Positions 12,648 to 25,721 of a stretch of 64,000 nt of DNA are shown here, in pieces. Source of the stretch: Lingula anatina (Eukaryota > Brachiopoda > Lingulata > Lingulida > Lingulidae); contig NW_019774502.1 of NCBI RefSeq assembly GCF_001039355.2, positions 141,446 to 205,445 of the forward strand, read 5' to 3'. The position numbers and the translations under genes were made by a program. The number at the start of each line of letters is the position of its first letter. The first letter of the stretch is position 1. The notes under the pieces are model-generated. The model was not told where the DNA came from. It did no database searches and saw nothing but the letters and a program-made list of their open reading frames with translations.

Positions 12648-12803
12648 CAGGCCTGTAGCCAGCAATTTCAAAAGGGGGGTTCTTTTTCTGAAAAAGTGGA
12701 CCTTTTTCCACATAAACTTCATGTACCTTGATCAAATTTTACCTTTTCCCAGCAAAAGGGGTAGTTCTTTCGAACCCCCGAACCCCCCCTGGCTACGGGC
12801 CTG
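12648..12803. repeat. CAGGCC-type MITE, intact copy
   Basis: Terminal inverted repeats: the left end CAGGCCTGTAGCCAG pairs with the right end CTGGCTACGGGCCTG. It is flanked by CGTAA on both sides (12643-12647 and 12804-12808), a likely 5-base target duplication (6 if the boundary is shifted by one). The interior holds opposed G and C runs and the GGACCTTTTTCC and TCAAATTTTACC blocks shared with copies at 7867, 38380 and 62621. About 156 bases, non-coding. Confidence 0.75.
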
Positions 12804-12809
12804 CGTAAC

Positions 12810-15800
12810 TTGTAAGCCCACCTAAGCAGATATAAATATATGCTGTTGATGATCTAATCCTTGGACGTCGATAGATCATATACATGTATATCACATTTCG
12901 GTGTGAGTATAAAGTAAAAATTATTATTTAATAGTAATACATGTTATCTTAGCTGGATGTCGTAGAATCTTCAGAAATTTAGTTCTAACTACAGTATATA
13001 TCCATCCTTAATTTATTTATTTTTTGCAGACGCGCTTGCTTTAATATCCGAGGTTCCATGTATGTCCGAGTTTCTTACAGGCATATTCATATATATATAT
13101 ATATACTTTTACCCCAGGCACCCCGCTTTAATTTATCTTAACTTGTTTTACCCTTATGTTTTCGACACGTCCCCCCCACCCCCACCCCCCGGATAAAATC
13201 TTGCATCTGTGAGTTCACATTGCCTGTGTAGCTTTTACATCTTTCCCGTGTGCGGGTTTACATACCGCACACATGCGTTCGCAAAGAGCTACCTATTGAT
13301 ATAATATTCCAATCCGCACTAAGGAATTCACTGGCAAGGAAAGGCTTGTCTCTTTTGCTCCCCTCTCTCTCTCTCACGAACGAACGAACCTAGGGTGTTA
13401 GGTGGTCGATTTAAAGTGACGTCACGCCTCGACCTGTACGTAATGATGCAGGTCTTTTCTCGCTACACTGTCTGGAGAAAAAAAATATATATGGAATGTG
13501 AACAGTATATATATATATTAATATATATAAACATAGCGCCTCGATACATTTAGTCATTTTCGTAAGGCAACTTAGTTCATCCGCCTTTATTGTTTTGAAG
13601 TTTTTAACATTGATAACTTTTTAAATCATTACTAGTAGTCAGTTTTCCCCAATGCAATGTTATGCTGTTGAGTTGGTATTTCAAAAAGCAGGACTTCCGG
13701 TTCTAATTTTTTGAGACACAATATAATGGCAAAAATATTTCAACGGAATTTCACTGATCATGAATACTTTTTATGTGGTTTTCGCTGACACACTTCATTA
13801 ATTCATTAACTTGCGCAAGATCCGTTTGGCGTTTACTGAAAAAATGTTAGTCCATCAACGCAACGGTAGAATTAGATGTTTTGCGATCTCTTGGAAAATT
13901 GTCAATTGATATAGTAATTAGGGGGTGTGCAGAAAAACGAAAAGTAACTTTTTTACAGATTTCAGTTTGGAGCATGGTTTTCGTATTGAATGCCGCACGG
14001 GCGTCAAAAAATTAAGTAAAATCTTTTCATGTTAGAGGCATTACTATTACTTGGAGTACTATTATGTGAAATGGGATAAAATGACTTCGGATGATTTTGA
14101 TATTATAAATCTGAAGTTCGGTATATTTTAATTTATTTATTTTATTTATTTATTTATTTATTTCGACATAATCAAATATCGAAACTCATTTGCGGCCATT
14201 GCTTGTAATTTGTAGTCGATAAAATACAAAAGCAGCTCCCGAGATGTTCTATATCAATTTGTTTGTAAAAGCTGAGTATGGGTTTGTTTTGTAAAAAAAA
14301 ATTGAAAACTAATGACATTTTTAATCGTGGATACATCGTATATATACCGCCGCAGTGTATTCTCTTTAATTCAATCTACTCATGTAGAACTTGCTGTGTG
14401 GTTCTCCTCCTACTTAACCTTCACTTAAGTCAATGAGTAAATAAATTAACAATAAATAAGAAGGTAGGTGCTGGGAGGTAATAATAAGTAGACAGACATA
14501 CAGACAAAATAAAAGATAGGTAGATAGAAAGATGCACGAATTATAAACTAATTGAAATGTTTATAAGTAAGAAAGTAAGGAGTAATGAACTGAAGAAAAA
14601 AGTAGAAGTATGGGATCTGTCATACTATGAAAGGAAGGCGCGTAATCCCTTATCTTTAATTACATGTATTAAAAATGATATTTTCAAATGAAAACCACAA
14701 AACAGGCATTTTCCTGACCGCAGTCTCACCGCAGACGTCCCGCCAGCAGTCATCGCCATCTGGTGGCTATTTTTAAAACTAACTCCCGCTCTGACAAATT
14801 TGTCATCCTCATACCAATACGCCCCCTTGTGTTACTTCCGCAGGAGGAGGGAAATTATCTCGAAATAACAGAAAAATGCGACAAAATGCCATGTGGATCT
14901 CGTTGTTTTATTTTTTTAAGAGCTGAGAGACCGTTAATTAACTTGAAAATGACAAGAAAAATATAGTTATTCATTAAACGTTAAATAAATGGTCGAAATG
15001 TTGGTTTAAATTCCTGTTGTTTATAAGAAAGAGTAAAATGGTCTTCAAACTTTACCCCTTCAAACTTTACCAAAGCGACCCACTCCCTTTCCAACTACCT
15101 GATTGCTCCATGCTGATATTCGCTCTTGGAATTTTAACGTGTACCTCACAAAATGAAGTGATGGGAAAAGTCCGTCCTCCTTTCTTAACCCTCTGTCATA
15201 TTCATTCTATTGCCGTAAATCGTGTGATACACGCCTCTGGGTAAACACACCCGTCCAGAATACCCGTCAGCACACAAAAATAGAACCTAAGGTATTGTTG
15301 AAACACGAAGCGCGGCTGCTTGATAATCGCAATGTCAAACAGGTAGAATAAACTAAGGGACGCACGCACTCCACTTAGAGCATCGAGCGGTTAATAAAGT
15401 ATTAGTGCGTGTTTGACTTCTATTAATCTCTCATACACTGTCATGGAGTTACTGGGGGGTATGTGCACCTCGCCCTATACATGGTCCCACTTAGTAAACA
15501 GAGTCCTTACAAACACTTACAAGCGGTCGAGCGATGGATGGAGCGAACCTAACCGCGTGGACGTTTTAACCATCAACGTTATGGTCTTCCGTGCTGCTAT
15601 CGGTTTATCATTATTTCAAAAATGGATTTTAAGAATAAAAAACTAGCGATTCTTATTTATTATTTTTTATTATTTTTGTCTATTTTTATCAAACTCCCCT
15701 TTCCCCACTGAACACACACATACAAACACATTGAACGTAGGCCAAGGTTAAACCGTTTTTCCTAACTAAAACCATCTTTGATAACGCAACTGCATCCGCT

Positions 15801-17184
15801 TTTATTGACACAGTTTATTCAAGTTATTCCAGATAAAAAATATCTGTCTTGACTGTTTATAACATTTCAACATTTCCAGAAAAACTACACGCAAAACACG
15901 TAAAGGAAGGCTAAAGGATGGGGCTCCCCCCCACTCCCCCCCTCCCCCCCCCTCCCCCAAGGCCTGGATACGCGATGTTTGCAGCACGCAAGATACTTCA
16001 TTTCCGCTGTCTGTTGGTTTAGAGCACGGGTGTTGAGGTTGTCGGTAAAAAAACAAGTATCACATTCTCGATGAGATTATCCTTTATGACAAACAGATGT
16101 CATGTTTTACCTCAGATTCATGCTTCAACGAGACAATTTTAGTTGCTGTTATGAAAGATATTTTTAGTGCAGAAGCACTCTTTTGTGGTACATCTGTTTG
16201 AATAACCGACGACGATCAGTCACCTCTAGATCGTGTATTCTCGAGTTATATCGGCAAAACTTATCTTTACTTATGCCATTATATTCAGTGTTATAAACAT
16301 TAACATTGACAATCGTGTCCACACCTATTATGTTTTGAAAAAACAGTCTTAACAAACCCAAACACCCTTGATATAGCTATATTCGTTTACAACACAAGGA
16401 AGAACTTCCGATGAATTCAAACACATTAAACTAAAACGAAAACACACAAAAGCCAATTTATCCATTTCGCAATACCTTCTAACTGTGTTGACAGCGCTTT
16501 CGCAACGTCTCGCAAAAACATTTCATAACGTCCTAGATATTAACCCCTTTATTTGTCTCCCGGTCTATTTAAAGCGTTGCTATTGTGGCAAACGTCCGTC
16601 GCGCTGTCATCTGGGCCATCTGGGAAAAACTCAGTGCCCCGAATAAGTATTACTTATCGATGATAATCTCTGTTCACACGAGAGAGCGGGGGAGGTTTCG
16701 TTTCGGCAGTGTAGCTGTTGCTCTAGGTGGTTGACCCTTTCAATAGTTGGATAACAAAGCCACATCAACGACAATAAGCAATACGCTATTCTGTCGATAC
16801 ACTGTCGCTTAGTGGCAATTGTATACAGGTTAAACACATTGCCTGGATTTCGGACAGGGGCCAGGGAGAACAACAGGAATTGGCCCAGGAAAGGTTATGT
16901 TGACATTTGTTGATTCTAGCACTGTGTCACGGCGGTGCTCTTTCGGCACGTCACTGCGCGTGCTACACTCCTGACGCTTGACACTCGCAACTTGAACTCA
17001 CCAACTTCGATTGGTTCCTTGAGAACTGTATATCAACGGATCTAATCGTTACAGCTCGTTTGAAAAGGGCATTATCCAGGCTTCCAGCTGCATAAGTTCA
17101 TGCTTTGCCTTTAAAACACGTCACCGATTTTGGTCGGGTTCAGTTTGGGCCTGATACGCCATCTAGAACAGTTCGGTGATTCAT
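12810..17184. other. Non-coding stretch between candidate first exons
   Basis: AT-rich with AT dinucleotide patches (about 13088-13105, 13505-13530), an ATTT run (14126-14163), C/G-rich tracts (about 13171-13190, 15926-15960) and a CRE at 13417-13424. Open frames of 60-85 codons (for example 14763-14966, 15017-15244, 15413-15646) carry no domain. No exon could be supported. Confidence 0.45.
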
Positions 17185-20100
17185 AAAGGTTTCAGTTTTG
17201 TGCCACGCGGTTTGCAGCGGAGACGTTCTTGGTGACAGATTCAGTTGTAACGTTCACATGCCGCCCGCTTCAGAGGAAGTCCCCGAAAAGGGATGCCTTT
17301 TTAAAGGGTAAGATGAAGATCGTGTGGTATTGCTTTCTTATCCAATTTTTATGTAATACTGTTAATACAGATGTAACTAACAGAATAGTTTTTTTTTTGT
17401 TATGGACACTCAGCAGTGTTTAGGTGACATGCCGGATTTTATGGATTTTTTTAGGGGAATTGCTAACTGGAATTTCAAGTTCATTTTATTTTGCTTGGAG
17501 AATATGGCATTTATCCCCCCTTCATTGGTACTGTACATGATATTCTATTTCATTAGATTAATTAATCATCTTTTTCATTCTTAATTACTATCTTTATATG
17601 ACAATGTCTTTATATGACATTTCCAGCGATTGCTTCGCAGTTGTTTAATTATCCATTTAACGCTGCGCGAGCGCTATAAATGTATGATGACACTGTAAAC
17701 CATGACTTGCGGTTTTTCCACCTTTCAACAAGGTGACATCGAGAGAGCAACATGCTCTACTTACTCATATATTTATAGTTAGGTCAGTAAATATAGCTGG
17801 CAGTGTTAAGCTGTCCCTCAAGGCGATGCACGTTTGCAGCTAGCTTGCCGGTGGCAAAAATGAAATACAATTGAAAATAATAAATGAATATTTGAAAAAA
17901 AAAAGACAAAAAAAAAAAAAAAACAAAAACAAGCAAACAAAAAAACAGTGAATTAAATTAATAGTGTGAAGCTGTGACTCAAGTGGAAGCACGTTAGCAG
18001 TTAGCTTGCTAGAGGCAAAAATGAAAAAAAATAATTGAAAATAATTAATGAATATTTCAAACAAAAATTGTGAATTAGATTAATAAATTCATGACACTTA
18101 GGGGAAATATCTTTTGCTGAGTTTGACATAAAATTACCAATTGTTTGCTTTTTCTCTCAATAGCTCCTCAGTTGGGGGAGGGGAGACAGACAGACAAGGC
18201 TCTTCTTCCTGAAGTTCCCCTTGAAACTACCTTGTGCATAAAATCAGCAATATCACCCACGCTCTCCAGAGAGGCCCCTGCCTTAAGAAAAGCGTTGGAA
18301 TCTCTGGTTCTACTCCTTCGCTTCCTCCCTGCATAATTAACTGCCCCACCCCCTCTGCCCGCTTCTACTCTGTACCCGAATCGTTTTTTTCGGCCAAGAC
18401 CTACCCAAGCAGCCAACTCAGTATAATCTGTCGTATATCTAGCCGTTTTGGCTTTTGTGATTTCAACAACTGTAGGCATCTGCACGTATTTCGGTTGTCG
18501 CTATTATAACCCCCACCCCCACCCCCAACCCCACTAACTCCCTCATTCCTCCAGGTGTCCATACTAGGGGGTTCACATCTGCTGAAACATATCACATCAT
18601 ATACATTTAATGTCAAAAATCATTTTTAAAAAGTGGAGAAATCTTGGATAATAATGTCCGCAATGAGTGAGGTTTTGCATTTATACTTCTGCCTTGTGTG
18701 TAGTCTAGAAATATTAGCTAACTAGAGACACCCCCAAGAACGCAGACCTCCGCCCAGAAAAAAAACTTCATAATGTGAAAGGAGACCTTGATTCACTTAG
18801 AATTGTAATTACTTCCCCCATACCCCCCCCCCCCCCCGCTACCTGCACAATTATCTATCTTAAAATTTCATGAACGTTTATGAAGAATACTCTGAGATGT
18901 GTTGTCCACTAACAAACAAACCAACGCCTATGGCAACATAACCCCTGTATTGGCAGAGATCGGAGAGATAATCACAAGTACTCAGCAATCACGAACGCTG
19001 TGTCCAAGCAGTCTGAGTGGGGCGTGGACAGCGGTCACCCCGGTCAACAGGGTATTAATTCTATAACCTATGTTCAATATTTGGGTTTCACAGCTAGGAT
19101 AGCCCAGATTTGTTGACTGCTTTAGAAGCTGTCTGAAGGGACATTGGCAGGACCCTTTCCGCGAATGAACCTCGAATCCATCGTTCTCTTTGGAGATCTT
19201 AAGCTAGAATTCCGGTTTCCATGAAACTTGTATGAGCATTTGTTTTCCATTGATTGATCTGTTCGTATATTTATTTATCTATTTAGTTATTTATTTATGT
19301 TACTGTATCGTTCGACCCCGGTATGTCCCATAGAAAATGTTTATTGTAAACCTGACTAAACGATGTAACGTTTGATGACGTCTAACAATAATCTGCAATA
19401 ATAATTTCTATACTGAGGACATTCGATACAAAATTCACATTAAGGCTAATAACCACGAAGGCTGTGTCATATCGACCTTCTCGTTAAAATGAATAAAACA
19501 AAATATATCAACTATTGTTATAACTATTAAAATTCTTATTTTTGGTTTTTGAGTTTATTTATTTATTAATTTATTTATTAATTTATTAATTAATTAATTT
19601 ATTTATTTATTTAATAAGTATTTATTTTGATGATAACTTCAAATACTTGACCGCATTCCTTTGAAAAAAAAATTCGTGCAACCGTTTTTATAAGTAATTT
19701 TGTTATTTTTATTTTTGTAATAATTTTTCGAGTATTTTTTGTATTTTGCTGATCAAAAAAATCATTTGATCGCAATTCTTTTTGGTAACTTAAACACTTA
19801 AACATTTGTTGAGTTATTTTTCGTGAACAACTGGGCTGGCTTTTTGCGATCGACAAAACGTGTGGTCGCTACACAAACGCCGCAGAATACATGTACAAGT
19901 GTTTGTCTAACTTGTGCATTATACAGCTCTCCCGTATTGATTGCCGGATAAAGTCTCGTTTTTTTTACGTGCTCTATCTTTTTCTCACTTCCATGTGACT
20001 ATTAAAAAGCTTTTCTCTATTCTCGTTATCCATCTTGCATTTGGTCGAGTGAATGTTATTTATTCATGAATTAATTTTTTTGCTTAAAATTCGTGTATTT

Positions 20101-20540
20101 ATCAAAAAATGAAGTGGCTTTCCTTTTATGTGTGGTAGAGACACATGTAAGTACTTGTGACTTCTAAAATGCACCAGATTAATCATTATAAAAATATTTG
20201 ATGCATATATTATAATGGATATGAGGCACGTGGCTTTATAAATGAGAACAGTTATAATTTATAACATTTGAGCACTTGTTTTTAACACGTATGAAAATAT
20301 AGGCTATACAACCTGAAAAAGACTGAACTACATATGAATCCTTACCTAACTATATACCCCTCCACACACATTTCAAATCATATTTCCGCGGTACACTCGA
20401 GATATGAAATTTATTAAATATAAAACATGTCGAACTTCATAAGTTATAAGGGGGTTTACGGTGTCATATATAGCTGTGGGTGTTCATCGGATGAGACTAC
20501 GGCCGAAAGCATAGCTCTCCTATGCTGTGTGTGTGTGTGT
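17185..20540. repeat. Direct duplication copy 1 (probable haplotype copy)
   Basis: This 3.36 kb block is repeated at 20542-about 23690, starting with AAAGGTTTCAGTTTTGTG in both and ending with the same TG run after CTCTCCTATGC. An N at 20541 sits exactly at the junction. Copies align along their length with a few percent substitutions, ATTT-length changes and an extra block in copy 1 at about 18270-18460. No gene is recognised inside. A 105-codon minus frame at 18168-18485 is interrupted in copy 2 and is not a gene. Confidence 0.85.
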
Positions 20541-20541
20541 N
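20541..20541. other. Single-N assembly join
   Basis: One ambiguous base between the end of one duplicated block and the start of the next. This is the signature of contigs joined without overlap merging. Confidence 0.85.
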
Positions 20542-22458
20542 AAAGGTTTCAGTTTTGTGCCACGCGGTTTATATCAGAGACGTTCTTGGTGACAGATTCA
20601 GTCGTAACGTTCACATGCCGCCCGCTTCAGAGGAAGTCCCCGAAAAGGGATGCCTTTTTAAAGGGTAAGATGAAGAACGTGTGGTAGTTTTCTTATCCAA
20701 CTTTTATGTAATACTGTTAATACAGATGTAACTAACAGAATAGTTTTTTTTTGTTATGGACACTCAGCAGTGTTTAGGTGACATGTCGGATTTTATGGAT
20801 TTTTTAAGGGGGATTGCTAACTGGAATTTCAAGTTCATTTTATTTTGCTTGGAGAATATGGCATTTATCCCCCCCTTCATTAGTACTGTACATGATATTT
20901 TATTTCATTAGATTAATTAATCATCTTTTTCATTCTTAATTACTATTCATATGAGAGCCACTGTCTTTAAATGACATTTTCAGCGATTGCTTCGCAGTTG
21001 TTTAATTATCCATTTAACGCTGCGCGAGCGCTATAAATGTATGATGACACTGTAAACCATGACTTGCGGTTTTTCTACCTTTCAATAAGGTGACATCGAG
21101 AGAGCAACATGCTCTACTTACTTATATATTTATAGTTAGGTCAGTAGATATAGCTGGCAGTGTTAAGCTGTTCCTCAAGGCGATGCACGTTTGCAGCTAG
21201 CTTGCCGGTAGCAAAAATGAAATACAATTAAAAATTATTAATGAATATTTGAAAAAAAAAAAAAACAGTGAATTTAATTAATAGTATATAGCTGTGACTC
21301 AGGTGGATGCACGTTAGCAGTTAGTTTGCTAGAGGCAAAAATGAAAAAAAACTATTGAAAATAATTAATGAATATCTGAAACAAAAGTTCTGAATTAGAT
21401 CAATAGATTCATGACATTTACGGAAATATCCTTTGCCGAGTTTGACATAAAATTACCACTTGTTTGCTTTACTTCTCAATAGCACCTCAGTTGTGGGAGG
21501 GGGGGGGGGGGGGCAGGCAGGCAGACAGACAAGGCACCTCTTCCTGAAAATCACCTTGAAATTACCTAGAGCATGAAGTCGGCAAAATCCACCACGCCCT
21601 CCCGCATTTGTAATATCGGCAACTGTAGTAGGTATCTGCACGTGTTTCGGTTGTCGCTATTATAACCCCCACCCACACTCCCAACCCCACCCATTTCCTC
21701 ACCCCTCCGGGTGTCCTTACTAGGGGGTTCACATCTGCTGAAACATATGCCATCATATACATTTAACATTTCGAGGTGAACACGTTGACGTTCATTAAAA
21801 ATGCCTGTGACAAAAATAGCAAAAATCATCAAAAGAAAATTTGGAGAAATTTTGGGTAATTATGTCCGCAATGAGTGAGTTTTTGCAGTTATATTCTGCC
21901 TTGTGTGTGGTCTAGAAATATTATCTAACTTGAGACACCCCCAAGAACGCAGACCTCCGCCCAGAAGAAAAAAAATCATAATATGAGAGTAGACCTCGAT
22001 TCACTTAGAACTGTAGTTACTTTTACCCTCCCCCCCCCACACAATTATCTATCTTAAAATTTTATCAACGTTTACGTAGAATACTCTGAGGCATGTTGTC
22101 CACTAACAAACAAACCAGCGCCTGTGGCAACGTTAAAATAACCCCGGTATTGGCAGAGTTCGGAAAGATAATCACAAGTACTCGGCAATCACGAACGCTG
22201 TGTCCAAGCAGTCTGAGTGGGGCGTGGACAGCGGTCACCCCGGTCAACGGGGTATTAAGACTATAGCCTATGTTCAATATTTGGGTTTCACAGCTAGGAT
22301 GGCCCAGGTTTGTTGACTGTTCTAGAAGCTGTCTGAAGGATCATTAGTAGGGCGCTTTCTGCAAATGAACCTCGTTCTCTTCTGAGTTCTGTAAGTTAGA
22401 ATTCCGGTTTCCATGAACCTTGGATGAGTATTTGTTTCTCATTGATTAATCTGTTCGT

Positions 22459-22509
<51 letters not shown>

Positions 22510-23661
22510 TGTATCTGTATCGCTCGACCTCGATATGTCCCATAGAAAATGTTTACTGTAAACCTGACAAAACGATGTAACGTTTGATGTCGTCCAACAA
22601 TAATCTGCAATAATAATTTCTATGCTTAAGACATTCGATACAAAATTCACATTAAGCCTAAAAACCACGAAGGCTGTGTCATATCGACAGTCTCGTTAAA
22701 ATGGACAAAACGATATATATAAACTATTGTTATAACTATTAAAATTCTTATTTTCTGTTTTTGAGTTTATTTATTTATTTATTTATTTAATAAATATTTG
22801 TGAAAATTTGTACAACCTTTTTATAAGTAATTTTATTACATCTGTTTTTGTAATAGTTTTTAAGTATTTTTTTTTATTTTGTATTTTGCTGATAAAAAAT
22901 CATTTGATCGCAATTCTTTTTGGTAATTTAAACATTTAGAGAGCTGTTTTTCGTAAACAACTGGCTTTTTGCGATCGACAAAATGTGCGGTCGCCACACA
23001 AACGCCTCAGAATACATGTACAAGTGTTTACCTAACTTGTGCATTATCCAGCTCTGCCGCATTGATTGCCGGATAAAATCTAATTTTTTTTACGTGCTCT
23101 ATCTTTTCTCACTTCCATGTGCCTATTAAAAAGCTTTTCTCTTTTCTCGTTACCCATCATGCCTTTGGATGAGTTAAAAATATTTATTCATGAATTAATT
23201 TCTTGCTTAAAATTCGTGTAGGCCTATTTTTCAAAAATAAATTGCCTGTCCCATTCATGTGTGGTACAGATGTACGCACTTGTGACTTCTAAAATGCACC
23301 AGAGTAATCATAATGAAATAATTATTTGATGCATATATTATGATGGATATGAGGCATGTAGCTTTATAAATGAGAAAACTGATAGTTTATTATTTTGAGC
23401 ACTTGTTTTTAACATATATAAATATATATACAACCTGAAGAAGACTGAAACTACATAGGCCTATGAATCCTTACCAAACCATATACCCCCCCCCCCACAC
23501 ACACACACTTCCAATCATATTTCCGCGGTACACAGAAGATATAAAATTTATTAAATATAAAACTTGTCGAACTTCGTAAGTTATAAGGGGGTTTACGGTG
23601 TCATATATAGCTGTTTGTGTTCATCGGATAAGACTACGGCCGAAAGCATAGCTCTCCTATG

Positions 23662-23690
<29 letters not shown>
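20542..23690. repeat. Direct duplication copy 2 (probable haplotype copy)
   Basis: Second copy of 17185-20540, about 3.15 kb. It differs by scattered substitutions, a longer ATTT run (about 22452-22510), a longer terminal TG run (about 23663-23700) and lack of about 180 bases present near 18.3 kb in copy 1. Allelic divergence explains this better than an old duplication because flanking junctions coincide with the N. Confidence 0.8.
22452..22510. repeat. ATTT microsatellite
   Basis: About 14 tandem ATTT units. The matching place in the first haplotype copy (about 19266-19300) is shorter and interrupted, so the locus is length-polymorphic. Confidence 0.85.

Positions 23691-23700
<10 letters not shown>
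23663..23700. repeat. TG microsatellite
   Basis: Uninterrupted TG dinucleotides at the end of the second 17-23 kb copy. The first copy breaks off inside its own TG run at the N, suggesting the run stopped the assembly there. Confidence 0.85.
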
Positions 23701-23701
<1 letters not shown>

Positions 23702-23704
23702 ATG

Positions 23705-23956
23705 CAGTGGCGGATTTAGGTCAGGGGGTTCTGACTCCCCCCCCCCTTCGATTTCGATTTCGATTTGAAAGAAAATCACTTTCATATTCCCATCTTGAAA
23801 TTAGAATTTTGACTAGCTGAATCATAGTTCTGAACCCTACCGTTCGCCCTCTAAAATACGGGCCCCGAACCCCACACCAGGGAGGTGGGTTGGGGTGGAA
23901 TGTGATGGTCGGCTTTGCCCCCGGGCCCTCTTCAAATAATCCTGGATCCACCCCTG
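23705..23956. repeat. MITE with CAGTGGCGGATTTAGG-type ends
   Basis: The left end CAGTGGCGGATTTAGG and the right end CCTGGATCCACCCCTG form a 16-base imperfect terminal inverted repeat. CATG lies just outside both ends (23701-23704 and 23958-23961, one base off on the right). About 252 bases with a C run near the left end and matching G/C-rich blocks near the right. Ends of this type are common in dispersed short repeats of marine invertebrates (general knowledge, not checked here). Confidence 0.7.
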
Positions 23957-23959
23957 ACA

Positions 23960-25240
23960 TGTATATATTCATATGTATATATTCGCCTGATCCTTAAACA
24001 TGTAGTTGCGTGACGATTGTCGATGTGTCATTTGTGGAATTTCGGCAAACAGTGTATTTCTTTGCCTTTCAACCTCACATTCACACGCCCGTGTGACACA
24101 CTGGTCGATTTCACAACGAGCGTAGGTGGCAAGCGGTTTGAACTCTATTCAATTCCGCTCCTGGTATTCTTGGTGTTGGCGTAGGCTGATTTGTCTGGTT
24201 TGTAATAAAGCTTAAAATTATGAAGATAGTCCAAATGCAGATGAAACAGAAAAGGGCTCATTGGTCGCTATGTGTTTTACCAGACCACTCTCAGATTTTG
24301 TATAAGTTACTTAAAAGCGTTTTCTGCAAATTTGTCTTCGTCTGTCTGTCTGTCTGTCTGTCTTTCAGACTGTCCTCCAGCCAGTCAGTCGTAACAATAG
24401 ATAAGTGCATTAAAATATTTTGCGCTGCGTGCACGTATGGATTTGTTAATCTTAGTGATAGATGCCATGGCTTTCTTGACCCTTCTAGGGTTTGTCGAAT
24501 TCAGATTGATAAGGTTGTCAAAAATAAACGTGGCGTCAGTTGGAATATCAGGCAGTCCATGTGTACATTGTGATTCCCACCTGTTTATGAAATCATCTTA
24601 TTATTCTTATATGATAATTATTTACTAGAATTTTGACTTGTAGATTTGGTAATGCAAGTACATCTATTTTTGCATTGTGATACAGAGATGGAACGTTAGA
24701 CTCAAGCCAGGGACAGTTTCAGTTTTAATTTTTTTTCTAAACTGTGCGGGGTAGTAGGCTTCTGTCAAGGAAACCTGTCCGAAATGTACCGTTTTATTTC
24801 TGTGAAATTTTCTGTTTGCGATTCTCTTCCGGTTCAAATACTTTATTTGTAAGTCCTCATCAGAAACATGTGACTCTTATCAACCATTCACCCGAATTAG
24901 TCAAAACAAAACAAAACAAACCCAGGTTGCAAAATTTCGCAATCCCCTACAACATTTCGCAATAGCTCTCGGAATTAGCTTGTCCTGGATCTCCTCCATG
25001 CCCTCTAGCGGCAAGTGTGCATTTATGAATGGAAAATGAAAACCTGAAGCCCGGGAAATATTGCGCAAGCTAGTCAGGCTAGCAACGTTCTTTGGGATTC
25101 AAACAGCATATTAAGCAATCGCTACACGTCCTAGGAACGGATATCCGATAAATCGAATATGCCCTGCCCGGGCCAAATTTAAGAAACGCCTAAAAAGGGG
25201 GACTCTCCTTATTTAATTCGGTCGCAACATGTAAACAGAG
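23960..25240. other. Non-coding stretch
   Basis: It holds a CTGT/GTCT microsatellite (about 24338-24364) and AT-rich DNA. The 117-codon frame at 24220-24573 runs through the microsatellite and has no domain. Confidence 0.5.
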
Positions 25241-25241
25241 C

Positions 25242-25572
25242 TTGCTGCCAATTGTCAAACGAGGCGCACGAACTCCAGGAAAGGTCGAGCTGACAGTAGG
25301 AGTAATGTTGATGTTGATGCCAGGCCATATATATAGGAACGCGTACAGAATTACTCTAAGTCTAACCGCCGAATTGACATCCTCGGAAAGTCAGAACGCT
25401 ATGAGCCACGGATACGATTCGGACAATTATAATTATTATTATACTAAAAGGCAACATAGTGAAATTCAGTATTATGTTGATGATCGACATTGGTGCTAAC
25501 ATAGATCACAAAGTCGCCGAGTTAAAAAGTTATGAAAAGATTCGTAACAGCCAAAATTGCGAACAGGAAAAG
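25242..25572 (+). promoter_or_regulatory. Probable 5' leader of the exon at 25573
   Basis: GC content rises here ahead of a strong ATG context. Overlapping upstream frames (25242-25499, and an in-frame extension from 25459) could be translated but have no domain. I read the region as 5' UTR with upstream frames, and cannot exclude a start at 25459. Confidence 0.35.
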
Positions 25573-25721
25573 ATGGCCGAGGCGGCAGAAGTGTCATGTC
25601 CTCCCTTGAGTAAGGTACTCGTACCCATGCCGGACCCCTATGCACACGTGTATGGTCAGATCACAGAAAAGTCGTCCAAGGCGGGCGATCCTCGCGCCCA
25701 CATTAAGCCAGGTGCAGTCGG
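25573..25721 (+). CDS. Candidate alternative first coding exon of the RTP-like 3CxxC gene (B)
   Basis: ATG in a very good context (AAGATGGCC) opens about 49 codons plus two bases. It ends at a donor GTAATT at 25722, and read-through meets TAA at once. The peptide begins MAEAAEVSCPPLSKV and is proline- and alanine-rich at first, with no recognised domain. The phase at the donor is 2, the same as at exon A (9160-9389), so both can splice in frame to an acceptor at 40794/40795. An in-frame ATG further upstream at 25459 would add 38 residues; I prefer 25573 because of its context and the rise in GC. The link to the downstream gene is inferred from phase and order only. Confidence 0.55.

Noticed and set aside
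18168-18485. 105-codon minus-strand frame with basic residues
   Set aside because: Most of it is missing in the other haplotype copy (around 21.5 kb) and the rest is interrupted, so it is not a conserved gene.
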